Source: Gemmobacter caeni
GTDB taxonomy: Bacteria > Pseudomonadota > Alphaproteobacteria > Rhodobacterales > Rhodobacteraceae
Direction: 5' to 3'
Length of the DNA: 64,000 nt
NCBI RefSeq assembly: GCF_003054195.1
Contig: NZ_QBKP01000013.1
Location: forward strand, 61,485 to 125,484
Made by a program: the position numbers and the translations under genes. The notes under the pieces are model-generated. The model saw only the letters and a list, made by a program, of their open reading frames with translations, had not been told where the DNA came from and made no database searches. Positions 47,085-56,176 of this stretch are shown here, piece by piece. How positions within the stretch are numbered: the stretch's first letter is position 1; every line of letters starts with the position of its first letter.

Positions 47085-48323
47085 ATGACTGCCGCCCTCG
47101 ATGTTCCGTCCCTGATCGATCTCGCCACAGCGTGCGAGATTGCCATCGCACAGGTTGAGGGGATCAGAACGCTGCGCGACCTGCCGCTGGCGGCCGCTTT
47201 GGGCCATGTCTGCGCGCGTGACATCCTTGCGACCAGCGCGATGCCCTTCTTCACGAATTCCGCCGTGGATGGCTTTGCCCTGCGGCTGGCCGACCTTGCC
47301 GAAACACCCCATGTCCTGCCCGTTGCAGGGACCGTCGCGGCCGGCGTCGGTTATCCTGACACCCTGCCCGACGGGGCCGCGCTTCGCATCTATACCGGCG
47401 CGCCCTTGCCTGAAGGGGCAGATTGCGTCGTCGCGCTGGAAGCGGTGACCGAGGCAAACGGGCGCATCCATCTGGATTTCCTGCCGCAGACTGGTGCGAA
47501 CATCCGCATGCGGGGTAGCGACCAACCCCTTGGCGCGGTCCTGCTGCCGCGGGGTACGCGTATCGCGCCGCAGCATGTCGGCCTTCTGGCCGCCAACGGA
47601 ATCGGGCGCGTTCCGGTGATCCGCAGACCGCGAGCCGTGGTGCTGTCGACCGGCGACGAACTGGCCCAGGGCGGGCAGCGCGGAGCAGGGCAGATCTTCG
47701 ACGCCAACCGGCCGATGCTTCTTGCCCTCGCCCAATTGGCCGGATGTGAGGCCGTCGATGGCGGCACCATGCCCGATGCGGTGGTGCCACTGGCGCACCG
47801 GCTGGCCGATTTGGCGGGGACCGCCGATCTTGTGCTTTCCTCGGGCGGGGTGTCGTTGGGCGGGCGCGATCCGATCCGGCCCGCTTTCGCAATGGCGGGC
47901 GGCGAAATTGCGGGCTGGCGCGTGGCGGTGAAACCGGGAAAGCCCGTGATGTTCGGCCGCATCGGGGATACCGCCTTCACCGGCCTGCCGGGCAATCCGA
48001 TGGCGGCCTTCGTGGGTTTCCACCTTTTCGTTAAGCAGCAGATCGACCGCCTCTCCGGCAGGTCCCCCGACCCCTTCGCCGCCCGCAAGGCGCGCGCGGC
48101 CTTTTCCTGGCGGCACCGTCCCGGCCGTCAAGAGGTCTTTCCCGTCCGTTGCCTCGGAACGGACGGGACGGGCCTTCCCCTCTTGGAACGGCTGGGCAAC
48201 GGTGTGTCGGCCACGCTCTTTCCGCTGTCGCAGGCGGATGGCCTTGCCACGGTTGCCGCCCTGTCCGAAGGCGTGACCGAAGGCGACCTGATCGAATGGC
48301 AACCCTTCGGCATGGGAGGCTGA
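47085..48323 (+). CDS. moeA: MoeA, molybdopterin molybdenumtransferase
   Basis: Inserts molybdate into adenylated molybdopterin. At 412 residues it has the family length. Motifs: [17 protein letters not shown] near residue 55, [50 protein letters not shown] (the substrate loop) and [13 protein letters not shown]...[13 protein letters not shown]. It opens the cofactor gene row, 62 bp after torA and beyond the hairpin. The next gene starts 4 bp after its stop. Confidence 0.95.
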   Translation: MTAALDVPSLIDLATACEIAIAQVEGIRTLRDLPLAAALGHVCARDILATSAMPFFTNSAVDGFALRLADLAETPHVLPVAGTVAAGVGYPDTLPDGAALRIYTGAPLPEGADCVVALEAVTEANGRIHLDFLPQTGANIRMRGSDQPLGAVLLPRGTRIAPQHVGLLAANGIGRVPVIRRPRAVVLSTGDELAQGGQRGAGQIFDANRPMLLALAQLAGCEAVDGGTMPDAVVPLAHRLADLAGTADLVLSSGGVSLGGRDPIRPAFAMAGGEIAGWRVAVKPGKPVMFGRIGDTAFTGLPGNPMAAFVGFHLFVKQQIDRLSGRSPDPFAARKARAAFSWRHRPGRQEVFPVRCLGTDGTGLPLLERLGNGVSATLFPLSQADGLATVAALSEGVTEGDLIEWQPFGMGG

Positions 48324-48327
48324 GCCC

Positions 48328-49374
48328 ATGCTGCAATCCCCGTCCGCCTTCGACGCCGATGCAAGTCCCGTCCGCGCGCCGCTTCGGGACGGCTTTTGTC
48401 GATCCGTCTGCTACCTGCGGGTGTCGGTCACCGACCGCTGCGATTTCCGCTGCAGCTACTGCATGGCCGACCGCGTGCAGTTCCTGCCGCGCAAGGACCT
48501 TCTGTCCTTGGAAGAACTCGACCGTCTCTGTTCCGCCTTCATCGGGATGGGCGTCACGAAACTGCGCGTCACGGGGGGCGAGCCGTTGGTGCGGCGCGAC
48601 ATCATGGGATTTTTCCGTGCCATGTCGCGGCATCTGGCCAGCGGGGCGCTGCGGGAGCTGACCCTGACCACCAACGGCAGCCAGCTGTCCCGTCATGCGG
48701 CCGACCTTGCCGCCTGTGGGGTGCGGCGGGTCAATGTCTCGCTCGACACGCTGGATGCGGGCCGCTTCGCGACGTTGACGCGGCGGGGCCAGCTTGCCCC
48801 CGTGCTGGAGGGCATCGCCGCCGCACGGGCGGCGGGCCTGCGCGTCAAGATCAACACGGTGGCCCTGCACGGCTTCACCGAGGACGAGCTTTTTCCGCTG
48901 GTCGACTGGTGCGCCAGCGAAGGGCATGACCTGACGTTGATCGAACTGATGCCCATGGGCGAAGAGGGGGCCGAGGCGCGGATCGGGCAGTTCCTGCCGC
49001 TGTCGGACCTGCGCGCGCGGCTGGCCGAGCGGTTCACGCTTGAGCCCCTGACCGAAACGACGGGCGGACCCGCGCGCTATGTTAGGCTGGCCGAGACGGG
49101 GCAGAAGATCGGCTTCATCACCCCGCTCAGCCACAATTTCTGCGAAAGCTGCAATCGCGTGCGGCTGACCTGCACGGGCGAGCTTTACACCTGTCTGGGA
49201 CAGGAAGGCGCATCCGACCTGCGGTCGGCCTTGCGCGACACGCCGGACGCGACCGCGCTGGAGAGCGCGATCCGCGCCGCCATCGCGCTGAAGCCGCGCG
49301 GGCATGACTTCGACTATTCGCGCGGTGTTCCGCAAGGCGTAATGCCGCGCGGCATGAACCATACGGGCGGGTGA
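48328..49374 (+). CDS. moaA: MoaA, GTP 3',8-cyclase
   Basis: A radical-SAM enzyme making the first molybdopterin intermediate from GTP with MoaC. 348 residues. The N-terminal [4Fe-4S] motif is Cys38-x3-Cys42-x2-Cys45 ([15 protein letters not shown]). The second cluster Cys residues lie in [18 protein letters not shown], near residue 272. The C-terminus ends in the required Gly-Gly. It sits between moeA and moaD with only a few bases on each side. Confidence 0.96.
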   Translation: MLQSPSAFDADASPVRAPLRDGFCRSVCYLRVSVTDRCDFRCSYCMADRVQFLPRKDLLSLEELDRLCSAFIGMGVTKLRVTGGEPLVRRDIMGFFRAMSRHLASGALRELTLTTNGSQLSRHAADLAACGVRRVNVSLDTLDAGRFATLTRRGQLAPVLEGIAAARAAGLRVKINTVALHGFTEDELFPLVDWCASEGHDLTLIELMPMGEEGAEARIGQFLPLSDLRARLAERFTLEPLTETTGGPARYVRLAETGQKIGFITPLSHNFCESCNRVRLTCTGELYTCLGQEGASDLRSALRDTPDATALESAIRAAIALKPRGHDFDYSRGVPQGVMPRGMNHTGG

Positions 49375-49377
49375 GTT

Positions 49378-49632
49378 ATGGCAAGCGTGAACGTCCTTTA
49401 CTTCGCATGGCTGCGCGAGCGCATCGACACCCCGCGCGAACGGATCGAGACCTCGGCCACGACCGTGGGCGATCTGGTGGCGGAACTCGTCGCCCGCAGC
49501 GACCGTCACGCGGCGGCCTTCGCCGATCCCGCCTCGGTTCGCGTGGCGCTCGATCAGGAACTGGTCGATTTTGCCGCCCCCCTTGCGGGCGTGGCCGAGG
49601 TCGCCTTCTTCCCGCCGATGACGGGGGGCTGA
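49378..49632 (+). CDS. moaD: MoaD, molybdopterin synthase sulfur-carrier subunit
   Basis: An 84-residue ubiquitin-like protein (VNVLYFAWLRERIDTPRER...) ending FPPMTGG. The C-terminal Gly-Gly is adenylated by MoeB and then thiocarboxylated. It lies 3 bp after moaA and 4 bp before moeB. Its partner MoaE is not encoded in the window, so a chromosomal copy must serve. Confidence 0.9.
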   Translation: MASVNVLYFAWLRERIDTPRERIETSATTVGDLVAELVARSDRHAAAFADPASVRVALDQELVDFAAPLAGVAEVAFFPPMTGG

Positions 49633-49636
49633 GGCG

Positions 49637-50422
49637 ATGGAGATGGCGCGACCGCTTTATGCCGAAGGGGAACTGCCCCGCTATGCCCGCCACATCGCGC
49701 TGCGCGAGATCGGAGGCCCGGGTCAGGCGCGGATGAAGCGTGCCTCGGTTCTGGTCGTCGGGGCGGGCGGTCTGGGTGCGCCCGTTCTAATGTACCTTGC
49801 GGCGGCGGGAGTGGGGCGCATCACCGTCATCGACGACGACACCGTATCGCTGTCCAACCTGCAACGTCAGGTGATCCATGCGCAGGACCGGCTGGGGATG
49901 GACAAGGTAACCTCCGCCAGCATCTCGCTTGCGGGGATAAACCCCTTCGTCGCGGTGACGCCCGTCAGGGCGCGGCTGGACGCCGGAACCGCCCCCGCAA
50001 CCGTCGCGGGCCACGATCTTGCGATTGATGCGACCGACAACCTGCCCACGCGCCATCTGTTGAATGCCGCCTGCGTGGAGGCGCGGGTGCCGCTGCTTTC
50101 CGGCGCGATCAGCCAGTGGGAAGGACAGGTGACGGTCTATGACCCGGCCCGTGGCGCGCCCTGCCTGTCCTGCGTCTTCCCGACGATCCCGCCCGACGAT
50201 CTGGTGCCAAGCTGCGCCGCTGCGGGCGTCATGGGCGCGCTGCCCGGCATCGTCGGTTCGATGATGGCCGCCGAGGCGATCAAGCTGCTCACCGGCGCGG
50301 GTAGAAGTCTGCGGGGTCGGCTTCTGATGCAGGACATCCTCTGGGGCGAAGGCCGCGAGATCGCCGTCCGCCGCCGCCCCGACTGCCCCGTTTGCGCCGC
50401 CATCGAAGAGGAGACTGCATGA
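49637..50422 (+). CDS. moeB: MoeB, MoaD-adenylating enzyme
   Basis: A 261-residue E1-like ThiF/MoeB protein. The nucleotide-binding stretch is [23 protein letters not shown], with the Asp-Asn-Leu-Gln-Arg segment in [11 protein letters not shown]. The [14 protein letters not shown] loop and two zinc Cys pairs (CLSC and CPVC) are in place. It adenylates the C-terminus of MoaD. Its stop overlaps the moaC start by 4 bp. Confidence 0.93.
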   Translation: MEMARPLYAEGELPRYARHIALREIGGPGQARMKRASVLVVGAGGLGAPVLMYLAAAGVGRITVIDDDTVSLSNLQRQVIHAQDRLGMDKVTSASISLAGINPFVAVTPVRARLDAGTAPATVAGHDLAIDATDNLPTRHLLNAACVEARVPLLSGAISQWEGQVTVYDPARGAPCLSCVFPTIPPDDLVPSCAAAGVMGALPGIVGSMMAAEAIKLLTGAGRSLRGRLLMQDILWGEGREIAVRRRPDCPVCAAIEEETA

Positions 50423-50904
50423 CCCTGACCCATTTCGACGCCGAAGGCCGCGCCCATATGGTGGACGTCTCCGACAAGCCCGCGACTGACCGCATCGCCG
50501 TGGCCGAGGCAACGGTCACGATGCAGTCCGAAACGCTGGCCCTCGTGACCGAAGGCCGCGCACGGAAGGGCGATGTGCTGGGCGTCGCGCGGCTTGCGGG
50601 CATCATGGCGGCCAAGCGCACGGCCGACCTCATCCCTCTCTGCCATCCGCTGCCGTTGACCCGCGCGGCACTGGACCTGTCGCCCGATGCGTCGCTGCCC
50701 GGTATACGCATCCGCGCCACCGTCCGGACGACCGGCGTGACGGGGGTAGAGATGGAGGCGTTGACCGCCGCTTCGGTCGCGGCGTTAACGGTCTATGACA
50801 TGCTGAAGGCCGTCGAGAAGGGCATGGTCATCGGCGGGGTGCGGCTCTTGGTCAAGGATGGTGGCAAGTCCGGGCGCTACGACGCGGAAGGGGGCGACGC
50901 ATGA
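50419..50904 (+). CDS. moaC: MoaC, cyclic pyranopterin monophosphate synthase
   Basis: 161 residues, the normal size. It has [35 protein letters not shown] (catalytic His and Lys region), [21 protein letters not shown] and the late Lys in VKDGGKSG. With MoaA it converts GTP to cyclic pyranopterin monophosphate. The start overlaps the moeB stop; the stop overlaps the next start (ATGA). Confidence 0.95.
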   Translation: MTLTHFDAEGRAHMVDVSDKPATDRIAVAEATVTMQSETLALVTEGRARKGDVLGVARLAGIMAAKRTADLIPLCHPLPLTRAALDLSPDASLPGIRIRATVRTTGVTGVEMEALTAASVAALTVYDMLKAVEKGMVIGGVRLLVKDGGKSGRYDAEGGDA

Positions 50905-51410
50905 GGCTCGCGCATATCTCGATCACCGGACGCGGAGAGACGGACCGCTTCCTTGCTGCCGTGGCAGAACGGCTCGAAAGGGCGGGGGTCCGGCTTGCGG
51001 GAACGGTGCAGACCAACATCGCCCGCGCCGACAGGACGCGTTGCGACATGGACCTGCGGGTTCTGCCCGACGGTCCTGTCCTGCGCATCAGCGAGGATCG
51101 CGGTGCCGCGGCGCGTGGATGCATGCTGGACCACGGCGCGCTGGAGCAGACGGTGGCCGAGGTGGCGCGTCGGCTCGACGGGGCCGAGGTCCTAGTCGTC
51201 AACAAGTTCGGCAAGGCCGAAGCCGAAGGACGCGGGCTGGTCCCGGTGATATCCGAGGCTTTGGAGCGGGGCATGACCGTTCTGGTCGGGGTGAACGGGC
51301 TGAACCTGCCGCTCTATCTGGACTTCTCAGGCGGGCTATCTGAAGCCCTGCCGGCCGTGGAAGCCACCGCTGCCGACTGGTGCCTTCAGGGGGTTGCGAA
51401 CCATGCCTGA
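50901..51410 (+). CDS. DUF2478 protein of the molybdenum gene row
   Basis: 169 residues. I recognise the DUF2478 pattern: [42 protein letters not shown] and [16 protein letters not shown]. Members often sit beside molybdate-uptake and cofactor genes and look like small P-loop-related proteins, though no Walker A is visible here. The biochemical role is unknown; a link to molybdenum handling is inferred from position. It overlaps moaC by 4 bp and mog by 8 bp. Confidence 0.75.
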   Translation: MRLAHISITGRGETDRFLAAVAERLERAGVRLAGTVQTNIARADRTRCDMDLRVLPDGPVLRISEDRGAAARGCMLDHGALEQTVAEVARRLDGAEVLVVNKFGKAEAEGRGLVPVISEALERGMTVLVGVNGLNLPLYLDFSGGLSEALPAVEATAADWCLQGVANHA

Positions 51411-51942
51411 CAGGATTGCCCATATCGCCGTGCTGGTCGTGTCGGATCGCGCCGCCCGCGGGGAATACGACGACAAGGGCGGCCCCGCCGCCGAGGCATG
51501 GCTGCGCGCCGCGCTTGCCTCTGCCGCGCGCATCACCCGCACCATCGTGCCGGATGGGCGCGAGACGGTGGCCGCCACCCTGCGCGATCTTTGCGACAGG
51601 CAGGGGGCCGACCTCGTCCTCGTGACGGGCGGCACAGGCCCCGCACCACGGGATCAGACACCTGAAGCATTCGACGATGTGATCGATAAGCGCCTACCCG
51701 GCTTTGGCGAGGCGATGCGACAGGCCAGCCTGTCAGAGGTGCCCACCGCCATCCTGTCGCGGCAGGATGCGGGGATACGCGGCCGGACGCTGATCATCAC
51801 CCTGCCCGGAAAGCCCTCAGCCATCGGCACCTGCCTGACTGCCGTCTTTCCGGCCGTGCCCTACTGCCTCGACCTGATCGGCGCGGCACGCATCGAGACG
51901 GACCCCGCAGTCTGCCACGCATTCCGCCCTGGAATGGGCTGA
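51403..51942 (+). CDS. mog: MogA/MoaB-family molybdopterin adenylyltransferase
   Basis: A 179-residue protein with the MPT-binding motifs VTGGTGPAPRDQTPEAFDDV and TLPGKPSAIGTCLTAVFPAVPYCLDLIGA. It should adenylate molybdopterin so that MoeA can insert molybdenum. MogA rather than E. coli-type MoaB is suggested by pairing with moeA, but the two are hard to separate by eye. The ATG lies inside the end of the DUF2478 gene. Confidence 0.88.
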   Translation: MPDRIAHIAVLVVSDRAARGEYDDKGGPAAEAWLRAALASAARITRTIVPDGRETVAATLRDLCDRQGADLVLVTGGTGPAPRDQTPEAFDDVIDKRLPGFGEAMRQASLSEVPTAILSRQDAGIRGRTLIITLPGKPSAIGTCLTAVFPAVPYCLDLIGAARIETDPAVCHAFRPGMG

Positions 51943-51956
51943 CATTGGAGAAGAAG

Positions 51957-52367
51957 ATGAAACACCTGATCCTGCCCCTGATACTTGCCTTTGTGACCGC
52001 AGCCCCCGTTATGGCGGGCGATGCGGCCAAAGGCGAAGCAGAGTTCAAGAAATGCAAGGCCTGTCACGCCATCGTGGCGACGGACGGAACCGAAATCGTG
52101 AAGGGCGGAAAGACCGGCCCGAACCTGTTCGGCGTCATCGGCCGGACCGTTGGCACGGAGCCTGACTTCGCGGCCTATGGCGATGCCCTGAAGATGATCG
52201 GCGCGGCCGGACGTGTCTGGGACGAAGCTGCGCTCACCACGTTCGTCGCTGACCCCGCGGCATGGGTGAAAGAGGCGTCGGGCGATCCGGCGGCGAAGTC
52301 GAAGATGACATTCAAACTTGCCAAGGGCGGCGAGGACGTCGCGGCCTATCTTGCCAGCCTGAACTGA
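51957..52367 (+). CDS. Small periplasmic cytochrome c (c2-type)
   Basis: 136 residues. The Sec signal (KHLILPLILAFVTAAPVMAG) precedes a single haem site Cys-Lys-Ala-Cys-His (about residue 34) and a probable Met ligand in SKMTFKL (about 118). The GPNLFGVIGRTVG segment is typical of class I cytochromes c2. Being last in the tor/moa row, it may shuttle electrons from the cytochrome bc1 or quinol side to the haem domain of TorA. GGAG precedes the ATG. Confidence 0.88.
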   Translation: MKHLILPLILAFVTAAPVMAGDAAKGEAEFKKCKACHAIVATDGTEIVKGGKTGPNLFGVIGRTVGTEPDFAAYGDALKMIGAAGRVWDEAALTTFVADPAAWVKEASGDPAAKSKMTFKLAKGGEDVAAYLASLN

Positions 52368-52472
52368 GGGCGCGGCAGGCACGGCTGCGGGAAGGGGGCT
52401 GACTGTCCGCATTCCGCCCTTCACATCAGCCAGAGTCAGAGGAGTGCCGGTTTCCCGGTGACGGGTTGAGGG

Positions 52473-52513
52473 CTGGGAGAGTGGCTCCTGGCGCCTGTCG
52501 CGGGAGATAGCCG
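52473..52513 (+). promoter_or_regulatory. Shared leader motif, copy 2
   Basis: GGGAGAGTGGCTCCT then GCGCC starts 39 bases before the DUF932 start, the same distance as copy 1. An in-frame TAG at 52508 rules out translation of the motif as an N-terminal extension of this gene, so the conservation is more likely at the nucleic acid level. Confidence 0.6.
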
Positions 52514-53713
52514 ATGGGCGTTTTAGAAGTTCTGGATCCAGTCGCACCGGCGCGGGCGGGTGGCTGGAAAGTGGATGTGAGCCGGGGTGAGCGGAACGGG
52601 CGAGTGTCGTCCGAATGGTTTAACCGGCCCGACGATGAGCGTTATCTGTCGCTCGACGATCTCTGGGCCAATGTGAAGGGCCGGTCCGAGCGCAGCCGCA
52701 GCCGGGTGGTCCAGACGGCCGACATCCGGGTCGAGGCCGCGCGCGACAACCCCGAGCGCTTGCACCTGATGCTGCCGAAAGCGCGTGAGCCAGTCGCGCC
52801 CACGCACTGGGCCTTCGGCCAGCTTGCGAGTATCGTCGGCGCCCCGGCCTCCTACCTGCGGCAGTTGCCCGCGCCGCTGGCGGGCATCAACCTGCAATAC
52901 GGCCTGACCAATCACCGCGCCGAGCAGGTGAAGACCTTCGAGACGGAAGACGGCCGGACCGAACTGCGCGCGGTCACTGGCCCGGACTATGGCCGCATCC
53001 ACGACCATGAACTGGTCGAGGCGGTGCAGCGCATCGCGGGCAACGGTACCGGCGACACGCGCTGGAAGGTGCCGGGGGTGCTCGACTGGTCGACCGGGGT
53101 CTACAACCCCGATGTCGAGATCAGCCGCGACACGACCACCCTCTATGCCTCGGACCGCGACGTCTTCCTGTTCCTCGTCGACGATCACAACCCGATCGAG
53201 GCGGGCCGCCTGCCGGATGGCTCCCCCGATCTCTACTTCCGGGGCTTCTACTGCTGGAACTCCGAGGTAGGTGCAAAGACGCTCGGCATGGCGAGCTTCT
53301 ACCTGCGCGCGGTCTGTCAGAACCGCAATCTTTGGGGTGTCGAGGAGTTCCAGGAGATCAAGATCCGCCACTCGAAATACGCGGCCTCCCGCTTCGCGCA
53401 CGAGGCGGCGCCGGCACTGACCCGGTTTGCCAATTCGTCGCCACTGGGGTTCGTGAACGGCATCAAGGCCGCACGACAGCAGATCGTCGCGCGCGATGAC
53501 GAGGATCGGGAAGACTTCTTGCGTCGACGCGGCTTCTCGAAGGCGGAGTCGGGCAAGATCATCGAGAAGGTGCTGATGGAAGAGGGCCGCCCGCCCGAGA
53601 GCATCTTCGACTTCGTGCAGGGCATCACGCGGCTTGCCCGCGACAAGACCCAGCAGGATGCCCGCCTCGACATGGAGGGGCGCGCCAAGAAGCTCCTCGA
53701 CCGGGTCGGCTGA
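52514..53713 (+). CDS. DUF932 (phage/plasmid-like) protein
   Basis: 399 residues. DUF932 segments include HWAFGQLASIVGAPASYLRQLPAPLAGINLQYGL (about residues 97-130), VTGPDYGRIHDHELVEAVQRI and a long C-terminal part (FYLRAVCQNRNLWGVEEFQEIKIRHSKYA). Members are common on plasmids and phages, often near ssb, radC and ParB-like genes; the function is not established. A strong hairpin follows the stop. It marks the return of backbone genes after the tor island. Confidence 0.85.
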   Translation: MGVLEVLDPVAPARAGGWKVDVSRGERNGRVSSEWFNRPDDERYLSLDDLWANVKGRSERSRSRVVQTADIRVEAARDNPERLHLMLPKAREPVAPTHWAFGQLASIVGAPASYLRQLPAPLAGINLQYGLTNHRAEQVKTFETEDGRTELRAVTGPDYGRIHDHELVEAVQRIAGNGTGDTRWKVPGVLDWSTGVYNPDVEISRDTTTLYASDRDVFLFLVDDHNPIEAGRLPDGSPDLYFRGFYCWNSEVGAKTLGMASFYLRAVCQNRNLWGVEEFQEIKIRHSKYAASRFAHEAAPALTRFANSSPLGFVNGIKAARQQIVARDDEDREDFLRRRGFSKAESGKIIEKVLMEEGRPPESIFDFVQGITRLARDKTQQDARLDMEGRAKKLLDRVG

Positions 53714-53729
53714 CGCCGGGCCCGACAAC

Positions 53730-53756
53730 GCGACCGCCCTCGCGCGCGGCGGTCGC
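53730..53756 (+). terminator. Hairpin after the DUF932 gene
   Basis: GCGACCGCC and GGCGGTCGC form a perfect 9-bp stem with a 9-base loop, 17 bp after the stop, followed by ACTTTCCCTTT. A probable terminator. Confidence 0.7.
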
Positions 53757-53838
53757 ACTTTCCCTTTCCACACGCATGCCACTGGCCCCGCCCCGAGAGG
53801 GCAGGGGGCTTTGGCATGGGCAATTCAGCGAGACCCCC

Positions 53839-54279
53839 ATGACCCCCCAGGAAGAAACCATCGTCCTCGAAGCCCGGGACATCCTCGGCCGCTACCTCAG
53901 CCAGAACCCGGTCATCGGCAGTTGGCAGGCGCTGATGGACTATTGCGCGCTGACCGTCCGCGGCCCGATCGAGCGCTTCCACGTCCTCTACCTCGACCGC
54001 AAGAACCGCATCATCTCCGATGAGCTTCTCTCGACCGGCACGGTCGACCATGTCCCGGTCTATCCGCGCGAGGTGATCAAGCGAGCGCTGATGCTGAATG
54101 CCAGCGCCCTGATCCTGATCCACAACCATCCATCCGGCGATCCGACGCCGTCGGAGGCCGATCTCAGCATGACCAAGGAGATCCAGAAGGGGTGCAGGTA
54201 TCTCGGCCTGACGCTGCACGACCACATCATCGTCGGCGCCGGGACGGAGCTGAGCCTGCGGGGGCTCGGCAAGCTCTGA
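53839..54279 (+). CDS. RadC-family JAB/MPN domain protein
   Basis: 146 residues, the length of plasmid and prophage RadC proteins (chromosomal RadC is about 225). The metal motif His-x-His-x10-Asp is intact in HNHPSGDPTPSEADLSM, preceded by VYPREVIKRALMLNASALIL. The N-terminal helix-hairpin-helix is absent. Despite the name there is little evidence for repair; a metallo-isopeptidase-like fold is expected. The start MTPQEE is preceded by weak GAG only. Confidence 0.88.
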   Translation: MTPQEETIVLEARDILGRYLSQNPVIGSWQALMDYCALTVRGPIERFHVLYLDRKNRIISDELLSTGTVDHVPVYPREVIKRALMLNASALILIHNHPSGDPTPSEADLSMTKEIQKGCRYLGLTLHDHIIVGAGTELSLRGLGKL

Positions 54280-54348
54280 GGTCCTCTGTGGATCCTCCAC
54301 CGCCGCGCCTTCGAGGAAGAGGGCGACGGTTTTGTCTTTGACGGTGAA

Positions 54349-54387
54349 GCGGGGAGAGAGGCTTCCCGCGCCGTCGGAGATCTCCCC
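54349..54387 (+). promoter_or_regulatory. Shared leader motif, copy 3
   Basis: GGGAGAGAGGCTTCC then GCGCC starts 36 bases before the ATG. Here GGGGAGA and TCTCCCC also form a perfect 7-bp inverted repeat enclosing the motif and ending next to the start codon, so the leader could fold and occlude translation. Confidence 0.55.
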
Positions 54388-54906
54388 ATGTTTGACCTGC
54401 CCTTGCCGACCCACCTGACCGCCGACGCACGGGGCGTCCCGCCGCATTTTCCCTCAGGCGAGACCGACCCCAACCACCCCTTCGCGCTGAGCCTGTCGCG
54501 CCGCGCACCGGCCGATCTCATGTCGGGCCGGGCCGTGCCGCTGGTGCTCGCCCGCTTTGCGACTCTGGCGGACGCCATGCAGGGCGCGATCGACCATGCC
54601 GAGGGCATCGTCCCGGATGCTCCGCCTCAGCTTCTGGCGATCCTCGACCGCGATCAGCGCCTTGTTCTGGCCGGGGCCGCCAGCGACCACGCCGTCGCCT
54701 GGTGCCACCCGGTGGCGAGCGCGGCCGAGGCGCGGGGCGTCGTGACCGAGGCAAGCCAGCTGCGCGCGCAGGCCGGCCGCGCGTCCGCCTGGGGCGAACC
54801 CGATCTGGCGCAACGGCTGCGCCACCGCGCCGATCTTCTGGATGCGCGGCTCGTCGACCCGCTCTGGCGCGCTTTTGCCGCCCGGGCGCTGCAGGTCGCG
54901 GCGTGA
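54388..54906 (+). CDS. Conserved hypothetical plasmid protein
   Basis: 172 residues, unrecognised. The N-terminus has a PPHFPSGETDPNHPF stretch; the middle (LVLARFATLADAMQGAIDHAEG...LLAILDRDQRLVLAG) looks helical then stranded; the C-terminus is a long Arg/Ala/Leu helix (LAQRLRHRADLLDARLVDPLWRAFAARALQV). Soluble and without Cys motifs. It lies between radC and DUF6878-like genes and carries the third copy of the shared leader motif, suggesting coordinated expression with the ParB-like and DUF932 genes. Confidence 0.65.
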   Translation: MFDLPLPTHLTADARGVPPHFPSGETDPNHPFALSLSRRAPADLMSGRAVPLVLARFATLADAMQGAIDHAEGIVPDAPPQLLAILDRDQRLVLAGAASDHAVAWCHPVASAAEARGVVTEASQLRAQAGRASAWGEPDLAQRLRHRADLLDARLVDPLWRAFAARALQVAA

Positions 54907-55008
54907 GGACCGAGAGACAGAGAAGGGGCAGGGGGGAGTTGGAGCTTGTCCGGGGGAGAGAGATCGCCCGGCCCAGCTCCGATCCCTTACCCTTACCGGA
55001 GACACCCG

Positions 55009-55500
55009 ATGACCCTGAGTGAACCCACCCTCACGCCGCCGATGGCGCCCTCGACCGTCGACATGACGCAGATCTTTGCGGCTCATGCCGAACGCACCGC
55101 CCGCATCGAGGCGCTGCGCCCTGGCAACAAGGACCGCCTCTTCGATGGCCTCATAGCCGCCGGCATCACCCATGTCACCGTGACCTTCGATGGGGCCGGG
55201 GACAGTGGCCAGATCGAAAGCATCGGCGCATGGTCCGGCGAGACCGCGGTCGAGTTCCCCTTGACCGCGATCGAATACGCTGCGCTGACCTGGGACAACC
55301 CCGAGGTCGAGATGCGGCAGCTCTCGCTTGAAGATGTCGTCGAGCAGCTCGCATACGACTTTCTCTCCGACACCCATGGCGGCTGGGAGAACAACGACGG
55401 CGCTTACGGCGAGTTCTGCTTCGACGCCGCAGCCCGCTGCATCCATCTCGAGTTCAACGAGCGCTTCACCTCGTCCGAACTCTACACCCACGACTTCTGA
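55009..55500 (+). CDS. DUF6878-like protein
   Basis: 163 residues. The pattern THVTVTFDGAGDSGQIESIG ... GGWENNDGAYGEFCFD ... IHLEFNERF is what I recall for DUF6878, a family found on plasmids and integrative elements of alphaproteobacteria. The function is unknown. The acidic GAGDSGQ and GGWENNDG loops may bind a ligand. It is followed 10 bp later by a truncated DUF6915-like gene, its usual partner as far as I recall. Confidence 0.75.
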   Translation: MTLSEPTLTPPMAPSTVDMTQIFAAHAERTARIEALRPGNKDRLFDGLIAAGITHVTVTFDGAGDSGQIESIGAWSGETAVEFPLTAIEYAALTWDNPEVEMRQLSLEDVVEQLAYDFLSDTHGGWENNDGAYGEFCFDAAARCIHLEFNERFTSSELYTHDF

Positions 55501-55510
55501 GGGGGTGGCA

Positions 55511-55596
55511 ATGGCACATCCCTATCACCACGCCCTCTCCTCGGTGAAGAAATGGGGCGGCACGGTCGACGATTTCATGGCGGTGCATGCCTGGTT
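55511..55596 (+). pseudogene. Truncated DUF6915-like gene
   Basis: The start MAHPYHHALSSVKKWGGTVDDFMAVHAW is the N-terminus of DUF6915 proteins (about 100 residues). Similarity ends after about 28 residues, before the usual SKAHFALFTHRALRH-like part, and a foreign frame leads to a stop at 55654. The break is about 45 bp left of a long palindrome and about 180 bp left of an IS481-type element, so loss by a transposition event is likely. Confidence 0.65.
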
Positions 55597-55640
55597 AGAT
55601 GTTATCTGGACAGGCAAGGATTTTCTTGGCGCCAAGGGTA

Positions 55641-55732
55641 GCGATAGTCCATAGGAGGGACCCCGCCGTCCGCACTGCGCGGATCAAAGCGCTGGCGGTG
55701 CGGACGGCGGGGAGGTCCCTGTGGTCTATCGC
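55641..55732. repeat. Long near-perfect palindrome
   Basis: The arms 55641-55680 and 55690-55732 are reverse complements over about 40 bases with few mismatches or gaps: both begin GCGATAG at the outside and share the inner block CCCCGCCGTCCGCAC. It is not a simple terminator because no T-run follows and the stem is too long. It may be two abutting ends of a lost transposon or a MITE-like element. Confidence 0.75.
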
Positions 55733-55776
55733 GATTGTCGCGCATCTCCAATTCATCTGTTTATGCTTGACTGTCC

Positions 55777-56145
55777 TTAGGTGTTTAGTCCCGGCATCTG
55801 GTGGATCGGGTCGAGGATGAATCGATCTGGTTCTGATGTCCAGATTCTGCAGATGTATTCGTAGGGCGTGAGCCCGCTGAGCGTCTTTAGTCGGCGTGCG
55901 AAGTTGTAAGCTGCCAGGAAGTCCGCGAGGTGCGTGCGCAGCTGCCCGTGGTCATCGTAGTGGTATCGCTTTACGGTTGCGTCCTTGATCGTGCGGTTCA
56001 TCCGCTCGACCTGGCCGTTCGTCCACGGATGGTTCGGTTGGGTCAGCCGGTGCTCGATGCCGTTGGCCTCGCAGATCATGTCGAAGCGCATCGGCCGGGA
56101 GTAGATGGTGTTCCGGTTCCGCGGCTGCTCTGCGAACTGGATGCC
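55777..56145 (-). pseudogene. IS481 transposase, C-terminal fragment
   Basis: Encodes the end of the DDE catalytic domain: GIQFAEQPRN, then GIEHRLTQPNHPWTNGQVERMNRTIKD with the catalytic Glu, and YNFARRLKTLSGLTPYEYICRIW. It joins in frame to the N-terminal fragment once the inserted element is removed, restoring LTDNGIQF. Confidence 0.85.
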
Positions 56146-56176
56146 GTAGCATGTTGGGAATGACGCGCGGTTGAAG

